Made by a program: the position numbers and the translations under genes. A stretch of DNA of 64,000 nt from DATLMR01 sp964615905 (GTDB lineage: Bacteria > Acidobacteriota > Blastocatellia > UBA7656): assembly GCA_964615905.1 (NCBI GenBank), contig CAZTUB010000007.1:271939-335938 (forward strand), written 5' to 3'. Below the pieces are notes generated by a model. That model worked only from the letters and a program-made list of their open reading frames with translations, had not been told where the DNA came from and searched no databases. The number at the start of each line of letters is the position of its first letter. Within the stretch, counting starts at the first letter, position 1. Of the stretch, positions 1-7,155 are shown piece by piece.

Positions 1-432
1 AAGCGTTGAGATGGACCAGGGAATTCGATAACTAATCCTGTGATCCTTTAGGTGATCGAGAGCCGAGAGGTTCTCAATCGAGTGATTGCTGAACCTGCGG
101 GGTATTGCCAGGTAGTGGTTTTTTGTCAGCCTTTGTGCTTCGATCGGCTCCGGTGTCTCACTCGCGTTGTCGGTGGCGTAAATCCTGTGATCGGGTGTGC
201 AGCGCAACGCGGGCAAGTAGTAGGGCTTGATGTTCGCCAGCCTGCCTTGATATTTATGTTTAAAGACCGCTCGTACTTTTCTCAATGCGCCGGAAGCCGC
301 CACCGCCTTCAGATCATCGGGATAGGCAATCTCGGCGTCACCTGTCACATCGACCCTCGTGGCCGACGAGAACAGGTCTGAGAATTCAACAGGGCCGCTG
401 TCTGTAATTACAACCGTGTCGCCTGTAAAACA
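1..432 (-). mobile_element. Intein, N-terminal part (splicing domain)
   Basis: This is the protein insertion inside the radical SAM gene. Its first residue is Cys100 of the host reading frame, at 432-430. The opening CFTGDTVV is a textbook intein block A: nucleophilic Cys, then GDT and hydrophobics. About 75 residues later LRCTPDHRIYAT matches block B (T-x-x-H), whose His activates the first splice junction. 144 intein residues are visible, with no stop. Block F/G (terminal His-Asn) and any homing-endonuclease domain would lie left of the window. The +1 residue after splicing must supply the third cluster cysteine, which fits a Cys +1 nucleophile. Confidence 0.85.
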
Positions 433-729
433 GTAGGAGCAGTGGTAGTCGCATCCGAGCATGCCGAACGTAAGCGCGAGCGATCCGGGGTATGCGTGGA
501 AGAACGGTTTTTTTTCGGTCGGGTCGCACTGGATCGCGCCGACGTACCCGGTTGGGACCATCAGTTTTCCGCCCTCGTTGTATCGCACCCGGCATATGCC
601 GTCCAGCCCCGGCAGTATCACGCATCTGTGGCCGCAGGCGTAGCAGAGAAGGCGGTCGCGCTCGAGTTTCTCGTACAATTCACCTTCAGCGGTGTGCTTC
701 TTTAAAATATCTTTTAAGGTCGCTGCCAT
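1..729 (-). CDS. AmmeMemoRadiSam-type radical SAM enzyme, intein-interrupted, partial
   Basis: I translated the minus strand from an ATG at 729 and found 243 uninterrupted codons reaching the left edge, so the 3' part is missing. Residues 29-46 carry the four-cysteine pattern (C29, C32, C36, C46) seen near the N-terminus of AmmeMemoRadiSam-system radical SAM proteins. A DPTEKKPFFHAYPGS stretch (69-83) matches the family's DPIEKKP..HF.PGS signature. The SAM-cluster motif follows as C93-x3-C97-x2-C100, which binds the 4Fe-4S cluster that cleaves S-adenosylmethionine. From C100 on the sequence stops resembling the enzyme and becomes an intein (separate entry). The Memo and AMMECR1 partner genes are not in the window. 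Family assignment is strong for the N-terminal 99 residues; the substrate is unknown. Confidence 0.85.
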   Translation of the reverse strand, partial: MAATLKDILKKHTAEGELYEKLERDRLLCYACGHRCVILPGLDGICRVRYNEGGKLMVPTGYVGAIQCDPTEKKPFFHAYPGSLALTFGMLGCDYHCSYCFTGDTVVITDSGPVEFSDLFSSATRVDVTGDAEIAYPDDLKAVAASGALRKVRAVFKHKYQGRLANIKPYYLPALRCTPDHRIYATDNASETPEPIEAQRLTKNHYLAIPRRFSNHSIENLSALDHLKDHRISYRIPWSISTL

Positions 730-873
730 AACGAATCCGGGACGCTTTCTTAAAACTCTACCGAGAAGTTTAGCATGTCTATCGAGCGGGCGACCATATT
801 CGACTTCACTAGCGCAGTTCGGCAATGGTAAATTGATTGGCTCGAATTTGGATTGGAGAGACGATCAAGCTGG

Positions 874-1830
874 ATGAAACTTAGAATACTGCACCACGAT
901 CACTGTTTTGACGGGTTCGCTTCGGCAGCCGTCTTCTCGCGCGTCTTTTCTGAAAAGATCGAACCCGGCGCCGAGATCGCATACACGGGGTTGTCGCACA
1001 AGCCGAACCAGGTGTCGATTGAGGAAGAGCTTTTCGACGGCGACCAGAACGCCATAGTCGATTTCAAGTATAGCCCTTCGGGGAAGCTGACCTGGTGGTT
1101 TGACCACCACCAGAGCGCCTTTCTTTCGCCCGGCGACGAGCGCCATTTTTATGAGGAGAAATCCCCGACCAAGTTTTACGACCCTGATTACAAGTCCTGC
1201 ACGAAATTCATCGCCGACACCGCTGCCGAAAAATTCGGGTTTGACCCGGCAGACCTCAAAGACTTGATCCACTGGGCCGATGTGATCGACGGGGCTCAAT
1301 ACGAGAACGCGAAGGTGGCTGTCGATCTCGAAGCCCCTGCTCTCAAGCTGATGCTAGTCATCGAAGCGAGTCGCGACCGCGCTTTGATGGAAAAGATAAT
1401 TCGCGACATGCAGACGCGCTCGCTTGCGGAGATTGCCGACGACCCCGAAGTTCAGCGTGTCTTTAAGCCGCTTTACGAGCGACACCAGCGCATGATCGAC
1501 CTGATCGGCCAGGCCGCCCACTCTGAAAGAGGCGTCGTCTATTTCGACCTTAGCAGCGAAGACGCGGAAGGTTACTCGAAGTTCATACCCTATAACCTTT
1601 TCCCTGATTGCCTTTATTCGGTTGGCGTCAGCCTGTCGCCCAGCCGGTCGAAGGTCTCTGTAGGGTTCAACCCGTGGAGCCCTGAACCGCGCAGGCACAA
1701 TCTGGCTTCGATCTGCGAACGGTACAACGGTGGCGGCCACGCGGTTGTCGGCGCTATATCTTATCGCCCGGACGAGATTGAACGGGCGCGCGAAACCGCA
1801 AAAGAGATTGCGGCGGAGTTGAGGGCCTAG
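874..1830 (+). CDS. DHH-family phosphoesterase-like protein
   Basis: A 318-residue protein with the motifs of the DHH phosphoesterase superfamily (RecJ, NrnA and PDE relatives). These are HHDHCFDGFASA at residues 7-18 (motif I), an Asp near residue 63 (VDF), the DHH triad at 77-79 and a C-terminal NGGGHAVVG motif typical of DHHA1-like substrate domains. Members hydrolyse phosphodiester bonds in nanoRNA, cyclic dinucleotides or single-stranded DNA using two metal ions. Which substrate applies here cannot be told, since it is shorter than RecJ and lacks OB or CBS domains. An upstream TTG at 853 is possible, but the ATG at 874 directly precedes the conserved first strand. Its stop overlaps the stop of the convergent next gene in a shared CTAG. 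Confidence 0.8.
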   Translation: MKLRILHHDHCFDGFASAAVFSRVFSEKIEPGAEIAYTGLSHKPNQVSIEEELFDGDQNAIVDFKYSPSGKLTWWFDHHQSAFLSPGDERHFYEEKSPTKFYDPDYKSCTKFIADTAAEKFGFDPADLKDLIHWADVIDGAQYENAKVAVDLEAPALKLMLVIEASRDRALMEKIIRDMQTRSLAEIADDPEVQRVFKPLYERHQRMIDLIGQAAHSERGVVYFDLSSEDAEGYSKFIPYNLFPDCLYSVGVSLSPSRSKVSVGFNPWSPEPRRHNLASICERYNGGGHAVVGAISYRPDEIERARETAKEIAAELRA

Positions 1831-2681
1831 CGTAGCCGGGCCGCCTGCGGCTCAAGCCAGATTCCGCCCGTTTCGCCGCGCCACGGGCGTGCGCAATTAT
1901 CCGTCGTGGCGAGCAACTCTTTGAGATGGCTGCCCGCGGCCGCAAGTGTACCCGTGCAGGTAGCAAGCCACTCTACAGGGCGAGAGATAAGCGAGCGAAC
2001 CTCCTGGCCCGGCGCAGTCTCCTGTAAGAACGAGAGCTGCGTTCTTCCGTCCGCGTGCTCCCACACGCCGAGCGCATCGCCCGCGCAGAGAACCGGACCG
2101 CCGGGCGCAGTCGGCCAGTAGACCGCGAGCGACCCGGCAGAATGGCCCGGCACGGGCACTACCTCAACATCGTCAAAAACCCTTCGGACGGTTTCGACAC
2201 GCTCGTCCGGCTCAAACCTGTTGCCGGGTAACGGCTCATCGCCACCGCCCATCCAGGACGGGATTTCAAGCGCGGCCGCCCAATCGCCCGCGAAGCCGAC
2301 AAAATCCGTGTGGCTTACTACGAGCAGGCTCGCTCGATTCATACCCTTGACCCATTCGAGCGCGTCGGTCGTAAGCAGCGGCGGCGCGTCGAACAGGAGA
2401 ACCCCATCGGGGTGCGCGAGGATATATGAAAAGTGGTTGTACTCTCTATGAAACAGCGGGCGTTTGCTCGCTCGCCACAGGCCGGGTGAAAGCTCCTCAA
2501 AGGCTACGCTGTGACGTTGCAGCCTCTCGTCGTCAAGCGCGAGCATGCTCTTGCGACCAGCCCCGCAAAGCGGGCAGGCGTAATGTGCGGGAAGCTCCTG
2601 GCCGGGCGCGATCCATTCCACATGCCCGCACACGGGGCAATAAAATCGCCTCCACCCCCTGGCGTCCGTCTGGATAATCAT
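1827..2681 (-). CDS. Rubredoxin-like zinc/iron domain fused to degenerate metallo-beta-lactamase fold
   Basis: 284 residues. The N-terminus has a rubredoxin or zinc-ribbon knuckle pair: C15-x2-C18 and C36-x2-C39. The rest resembles an MBL-fold hydrolase, with the second-half motif PVPGHSAGSLAVYW and a GDALG Asp motif. The canonical H-x-H-x-D-H metal motif is degenerate: SHTDFVGFAGDW stands where it would be expected, so several metal ligands are missing. The protein therefore may not be a classical hydrolase. It is followed on the same strand, upstream in transcription, by the hydroxyacyl-CoA dehydrogenase with only 13 bases between them, so the two are probably co-transcribed. Substrate and partner are unknown. 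Confidence 0.75.
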   Translation of the reverse strand: MIIQTDARGWRRFYCPVCGHVEWIAPGQELPAHYACPLCGAGRKSMLALDDERLQRHSVAFEELSPGLWRASKRPLFHREYNHFSYILAHPDGVLLFDAPPLLTTDALEWVKGMNRASLLVVSHTDFVGFAGDWAAALEIPSWMGGGDEPLPGNRFEPDERVETVRRVFDDVEVVPVPGHSAGSLAVYWPTAPGGPVLCAGDALGVWEHADGRTQLSFLQETAPGQEVRSLISRPVEWLATCTGTLAAAGSHLKELLATTDNCARPWRGETGGIWLEPQAARLR

Positions 2682-2694
2682 AAGGCCTCTGGCT

Positions 2695-3585
2695 TTAGAG
2701 CAGGCTCATAGGCGTGGGGTTCTGCGGGTCCGAATAATCGTAGAACCCTCGCCCGGCCTTCCTGCCGTACAGACCCGCAAGCACCATGCGTTTTAGCAGC
2801 GGCGGCGGGGCGAAACGCTTCTCTTTGAACTCATCGAACATGATGTTTGCGATGTAGTAGGTTGTGTCGAGCCCCACGAAATCACCGAGCGTCAGCGGCC
2901 CCATCGGGTACCCGCAACCGAGCTTCATCGCGTTGTCTATGTCGACAATCGACGCGACGCCTTCTTCGAGCACGCGAATCGAATCGAGCATGTAAGGGAC
3001 AAGCAGCCGGTTGACTATAAACCCTGTACGGTCGGAAGTCTGAACAGGCACTTTGCCTATCTGGCGGCCAAACTCTGTCGCCGCCTGAAATACTTCGGGG
3101 TCGGTCAGGATCGTTCGTATCACCTCCACAAGCTTCATCACGGGCACGGGGTTGAAAAAGTGCATGCCGATAAAGCGGCGCTGCCGCTCCGCGCCGGTCG
3201 CGGTCATCATCTGCGTGACCGAGAGGCTCGACGTGTTTGACGCGAAGATCGTATCGGGTTTGCAGACGCGGTCAAGGGTTGAATATGTCCTGTTCTTTTC
3301 GTCGAGGTTCTCGATTATGGCTTCGATGACGATGTCGGCGTCGGCCGCGTCTTCTAGTTTGGTGCTGCCTCGCAGCCGCGACAGTGTCTGCTCGCGCGCG
3401 TCGGGCGCGAGCTTGCCTTTTTCGACCATCTTCGCCAGTTGCTTATCTATCCCGGAGAGCCCGCGACCCAGAAACTCTTCCGAAACCTCGATGATCGTCA
3501 CGTCGCGCCCGGCCTGCGCGCAGACCTGTGCGATGCCGGAACCCATGAGCCCGCAGCCCAGCACCGCTACTTTGTTGATTGCCAT
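2695..3585 (-). CDS. hbd: 3-hydroxybutyryl-CoA dehydrogenase
   Basis: 296 residues, the normal length for a stand-alone FadB2/Hbd/PaaH-type enzyme. It converts (S)-3-hydroxyacyl-CoA to 3-oxoacyl-CoA with NAD(P)+ in the cytoplasm, in butyrate or beta-oxidation type pathways. The N-terminal Rossmann motif is VLGCGLMGSGIAQ (residues 8-20). The catalytic region MHFFNPVPVMKLVEVI carries the active His. The C-terminal 3HCDH domain has the MGPLTLGDFVGLD signature. An acetyl-CoA acetyltransferase lies about 6 kb away on the same strand and catalyses the neighbouring step, so both may belong to the same acyl-CoA metabolism, although four genes separate them. Confidence 0.92.
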   Translation of the reverse strand: MAINKVAVLGCGLMGSGIAQVCAQAGRDVTIIEVSEEFLGRGLSGIDKQLAKMVEKGKLAPDAREQTLSRLRGSTKLEDAADADIVIEAIIENLDEKNRTYSTLDRVCKPDTIFASNTSSLSVTQMMTATGAERQRRFIGMHFFNPVPVMKLVEVIRTILTDPEVFQAATEFGRQIGKVPVQTSDRTGFIVNRLLVPYMLDSIRVLEEGVASIVDIDNAMKLGCGYPMGPLTLGDFVGLDTTYYIANIMFDEFKEKRFAPPPLLKRMVLAGLYGRKAGRGFYDYSDPQNPTPMSLL

Positions 3586-3693
3586 TAGATTAAGCCTCCA
3601 TTCAGGTAGAAAATATTTAGTGCTCAGGAACAGGTAAGGTTATTACTTCGCGGGCCATTCTTCAACCGTGAGTTCGCTTCCCACAGACGGCTA

Positions 3694-4932
3694 TCAATTG
3701 CCTGTCCAGCGGTTGAAATCTTCGACTACCCTGGTTGATTTCTCAACAATACGGTTTTGCGCTTCGGCTGCTCGGACGCGGTTTATAGTCCCGTCGCTGC
3801 TGTGTTGCTCGATCATCGCTTTCTGTTCTCCGAGAAGCTCAAGCAACCGTTGTTTGAACTGGTCCGCATCGTCGTTCTGGGCGGGAAGGGAGTTGAGGAT
3901 TCGGGTCCCGCGCTCGGCGGCTTCGAGAGCCGGTCCCGTATCGACAGACCTCTCGCTCGACCTGAGAGCTTCGGAGAAGAGATTGAACGAGTCTGTGAGC
4001 GCCCTGTGGCCGTCGGCCAGCCCGTGCAGAAAAGCGTTCCTGTTCGTTTGCGGGTTGAGCCTCAGGTTGGACATCTTCAGCGGCGGGCCGTCATAGTCTC
4101 TCGCGGCGATCACGATTGATGTCGCGATAACTCCAAGGCTCAAAATCATCAGCGACTGCCAGACTACAGGCGTTATCTTCTCGTGCGGCCGCTTGTAGGG
4201 GATGATCAGCGCAAGCCCTACTCCGGCGATAAGACCGCCGATGTGCGCCGCGTTGTCTATCTGCGCGATGAATACACCGAACGAGAGATTTATCAGGATC
4301 AGAGGGATTACGCGCCGCTTGATCTCCTTGCTGAGCAGGTCGGGTATCTCTTTGCGAAACCTGAAGGCGAAAGTCGCCATCACGCCAAACAGGCCGAAGA
4401 TCGCGCCCGACGCGCCAGCCGATGTGTTCGGCGTGTAGAGGTAGCTGGCAATGGACCCGGCTATGCCTGTCAGCAGGCACAGCAGCACAAACCGCGACGA
4501 GCCGTAGAGCCGTTCGATCTCCTGGCCGACGATCATCAAAGCGTAGCAGTTGAAGAAGAGGTGAATGAACCCTATGTGGATGAACATAGAGGTCACTAGC
4601 CGCCAGTACTGGCCTTCTTCGGCGATAAGCCTGTTGACCTTTGCGCCGAACCCCACGAGCACGCGCTCGTCGGCCTCCATAGCGCTCATGCCGCCGGCAA
4701 GCCACATCAGCACGAACACGGCTACGTTCATGCCTATAAAGAGAAAAGTGAACGGGTTCGAGCGCGTCATGAGCGCGCGGAAGAAGTGGCTCTCTTTATC
4801 CGCCTTGTGATGCTCTACGACCGCTTCAACCGAGCGGAGGCCACAATGTATACATTCGGGGGAGACGGCGGGCGTAGGGTTGCCGCACCCTGGGCAGTGT
4901 CTGAAACCTGTTTGATTAGTAGCTCGATCCAA
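3694..4932 (-). CDS. Rhomboid-family intramembrane serine protease with N-terminal zinc ribbon
   Basis: 412 residues. A double CxxC zinc ribbon opens the protein (C13, C16, C27, C30), followed by a rhomboid core of about six membrane helices from residue 60 to 270. The catalytic serine is in GASGAIFG (S175) and the catalytic histidine in NAAHIGGLIAG (H230). The helix-2 HLFFNCYAL motif typical of rhomboids is also present. The enzyme should cleave transmembrane substrates within the bilayer. The C-terminal 130 residues after the last helix are soluble and predicted helical, with no recognised domain. No substrate gene is obvious nearby. Confidence 0.9.
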   Translation of the reverse strand: MDRATNQTGFRHCPGCGNPTPAVSPECIHCGLRSVEAVVEHHKADKESHFFRALMTRSNPFTFLFIGMNVAVFVLMWLAGGMSAMEADERVLVGFGAKVNRLIAEEGQYWRLVTSMFIHIGFIHLFFNCYALMIVGQEIERLYGSSRFVLLCLLTGIAGSIASYLYTPNTSAGASGAIFGLFGVMATFAFRFRKEIPDLLSKEIKRRVIPLILINLSFGVFIAQIDNAAHIGGLIAGVGLALIIPYKRPHEKITPVVWQSLMILSLGVIATSIVIAARDYDGPPLKMSNLRLNPQTNRNAFLHGLADGHRALTDSFNLFSEALRSSERSVDTGPALEAAERGTRILNSLPAQNDDADQFKQRLLELLGEQKAMIEQHSSDGTINRVRAAEAQNRIVEKSTRVVEDFNRWTGN

Positions 4933-4965
4933 TATTTGCTATAAGACCCTGTTTGAAAGTCGGTC

Positions 4966-7071
4966 CTACTCGATCACAAAATCCGTGCTCCTTTCCAGCT
5001 TAATCTTTCCTCTCTCTCCAGACAAGTTGACAATAAGCATGTAGCGGCCCCGCTCGGCCGGGAGCTTCAGCCGCGTTCCCTGTGTGGCCTGCCTGGAATC
5101 CTCGCCAGCTTTTGGCGGAGCGGTCGGCAGGTTGGCGTTTATCAGTATGCGGCCCTGCTCGTTTATTATGCGAACGCGCTGGACCACGGCCTGGATATAC
5201 TGCGGCGGGTTGTATATGACGTAATGGAGGTCGGCTTCGACTCCGGGCTTAAAGCTGTTGTGGCCGTCAAAGCCTTTCTGACCGGGCGCGAGCAGAACAA
5301 GGCTGCTAAGCGCGGTCGATTTGCGGTCCCTGAGGTCAGGCACTTCAAAGAACTGGTAGGCGCTTCCGACAAGCCCCGTCGTCTTTTCTCTCATCACTGC
5401 TCGTATCTGGTAGCTGCCCGGCGCAAGGTCGTAAAACTCTTTCACCATCACGAACCCCTGAGACTTGAGCTTGTCGCGGGCGCCGGGGTCGGCCTTCAGA
5501 TCATAGTTGAAAGTGTGCTCGACCGCGCCGACAGGGTTGTCCTTACCGGCGGCAAAGACGAGCATCACGACTTCATAAGAGGCCTTCTGCTCGGCCTCGG
5601 TCTGCGTGGGCAGCTTCAAATAGTTTCGACCGATATGAACCCCTGCTTGAATAATCTGGCGGCCTTCTCTCGGCACTACGTTGGCGACGACTTCGAGCGG
5701 AAGGTCTATTCGCGGGACGGGTGACAGAAGCGCGGCGAGCAGCTCCGCCCCTTTGCCCTTGCTGCTCTCTTCGTCCACATAGAAGTAGCCGTATTTTGTG
5801 CGGACTATCAGGTCCGACCTCCCTTTTACAGTGACAGCCAGGCGGTGAAATCGGTTATCGGGCGGGGATGTGGGCGTGAACCCTAACACGTAGTATGCGC
5901 TGGAATCTTCGACCGCTTTTTGAAGCCCTAAACTGAGGTTGTTGGTGTTGCTTATGATCTCGCCGCCCGTGCCGAGCGTCAGCGCGCGCGCCGCGCCCAT
6001 GTTCTCAAAGTCCGTAAAAGTAACGCCTGAAGTCGACATCCTCGCGGCAAGACCCAGACCTGTTATCCGCTCGCTTGCCATAGGGCTTTGCGTGCGCAGC
6101 CCGCCCGCGTCAACCGTGTAGACGCTCACCCCGCTCCTCCTCGCTAGATCGACCAGACGGAGTAGCTGGCCGGATACGTCCTCTGACGTGCCGCTCGCGG
6201 TCACTAACATCTCTGTGACGACGACGACAACTTTGCGACCGGGTAGCTCCGACATCGAGCGACAGAGGTTTTCGAGCGTCTTCATTGTGCTTCGGACGCC
6301 GAACCCTATCTGGCGAACGACTGTCCGGGCCGTCTCTCTTATCATCGACTCAAGGGCCTCGGCGGGCATTAGTTGAAATGCGAGGTCGTCGTTGCTGATG
6401 CGCCTGACGACCGCGTCGAGCACCATCGAGTCGTTCGAGTCGATGCGAATCGCTTCGCCGGGGCTGAGGTTAACGCGCGGGTCGCGCGACCTTTCGAAGA
6501 TGTTGACGCTCGGGCCTGAGCGGTTTATCGCCGCCAACAATCGCTGTTTGTCTGAGGTGAACTGCTGCATCCCCGCGACCCCGCCAGCGGTCGATGTGAC
6601 GGCGACGATGTCGGACGTGCTGACGCGAGTGTTGACGTATTCGGCGAGGGCCATTCGTGAGCGCAGAAGGTTTTCGCCCGACAGGTGCAGGTCATCAATC
6701 ACGATTGCGATGTACCGCCCACGAAATGGAGTGGCGAGCGGCGTTACGGTCACGCCGGGCATCGAGTCGTCATCGTTCGGGATCATAGCCGGCGCGCGTT
6801 CGCGGGTTGTGCGTTCGTCTATTGGCAGAAAGAAGTCCAGGGTCTGCGGAACCCCTTCGTCCATTACCTGAAAATCTTCGGACTTAAGCCCGTTGATCCG
6901 CCTCCCGGTTTTATCAGTGACGATCACGTCCATCTGAACGGCGGCAGTGCCGATCTTTATCGTATCCTTGTCTTGAGGGTTTGACTGGCTCGCCGGGTCC
7001 TGTTGTGACCAGGCCGGAAAAGCCTGCATGAGAGCCAGAAAGAGAGCGGCTAAAGATTTTAAAGCCATCAC
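4966..7071 (-). CDS. VWFA-related Acidobacterial domain protein (copy 1)
   Basis: 701 residues with a signal peptide (hydrophobic stretch at residues 4-20, ending near AWSQ). It has the architecture of the acidobacterial VWFA-related family: DVIVTDKTGRRINGL start, a von Willebrand A fold beginning YIAIVIDDLHLS (Asp and Ser of a partly conserved metal site), then YYVLGFTP and beta-rich C-terminal domains. Such proteins are exported and expanded in Acidobacteria, but their function is not established. It lies immediately downstream of a close paralogue of almost equal length (700 residues); the two align end to end and share exact segments such as DVIVTDKTGRRINGL, indicating tandem duplication. 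Confidence 0.88.
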   Translation of the reverse strand: MMALKSLAALFLALMQAFPAWSQQDPASQSNPQDKDTIKIGTAAVQMDVIVTDKTGRRINGLKSEDFQVMDEGVPQTLDFFLPIDERTTRERAPAMIPNDDDSMPGVTVTPLATPFRGRYIAIVIDDLHLSGENLLRSRMALAEYVNTRVSTSDIVAVTSTAGGVAGMQQFTSDKQRLLAAINRSGPSVNIFERSRDPRVNLSPGEAIRIDSNDSMVLDAVVRRISNDDLAFQLMPAEALESMIRETARTVVRQIGFGVRSTMKTLENLCRSMSELPGRKVVVVVTEMLVTASGTSEDVSGQLLRLVDLARRSGVSVYTVDAGGLRTQSPMASERITGLGLAARMSTSGVTFTDFENMGAARALTLGTGGEIISNTNNLSLGLQKAVEDSSAYYVLGFTPTSPPDNRFHRLAVTVKGRSDLIVRTKYGYFYVDEESSKGKGAELLAALLSPVPRIDLPLEVVANVVPREGRQIIQAGVHIGRNYLKLPTQTEAEQKASYEVVMLVFAAGKDNPVGAVEHTFNYDLKADPGARDKLKSQGFVMVKEFYDLAPGSYQIRAVMREKTTGLVGSAYQFFEVPDLRDRKSTALSSLVLLAPGQKGFDGHNSFKPGVEADLHYVIYNPPQYIQAVVQRVRIINEQGRILINANLPTAPPKAGEDSRQATQGTRLKLPAERGRYMLIVNLSGERGKIKLERSTDFVIE

Positions 7072-7097
7072 GGGTCTCCCAAAGCTCGGAAATCTTG

Positions 7098-7139
7098 GCG
7101 GGGCGTCGTCCGGGCTGCGCAGCCCGGAATCGGCCCCGC
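7098..7139. repeat. Long GC-rich inverted repeat between the two VWFA paralogues
   Basis: The 84-base gap between the paralogues contains a perfect 18-base palindrome at 7110-7127 (CCGGGCTGC and its complement), flanked by outer complementary arms GCGGGGC and GCCCCGC. The transcript could form a long hairpin. No run of T follows it on the minus strand, so a rho-independent terminator is unlikely. It may be an RNA-processing or stabilising hairpin, or a REP-like element. Confidence 0.5.
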
Positions 7140-7155
7140 GTTTAGCTTTCTGCCC

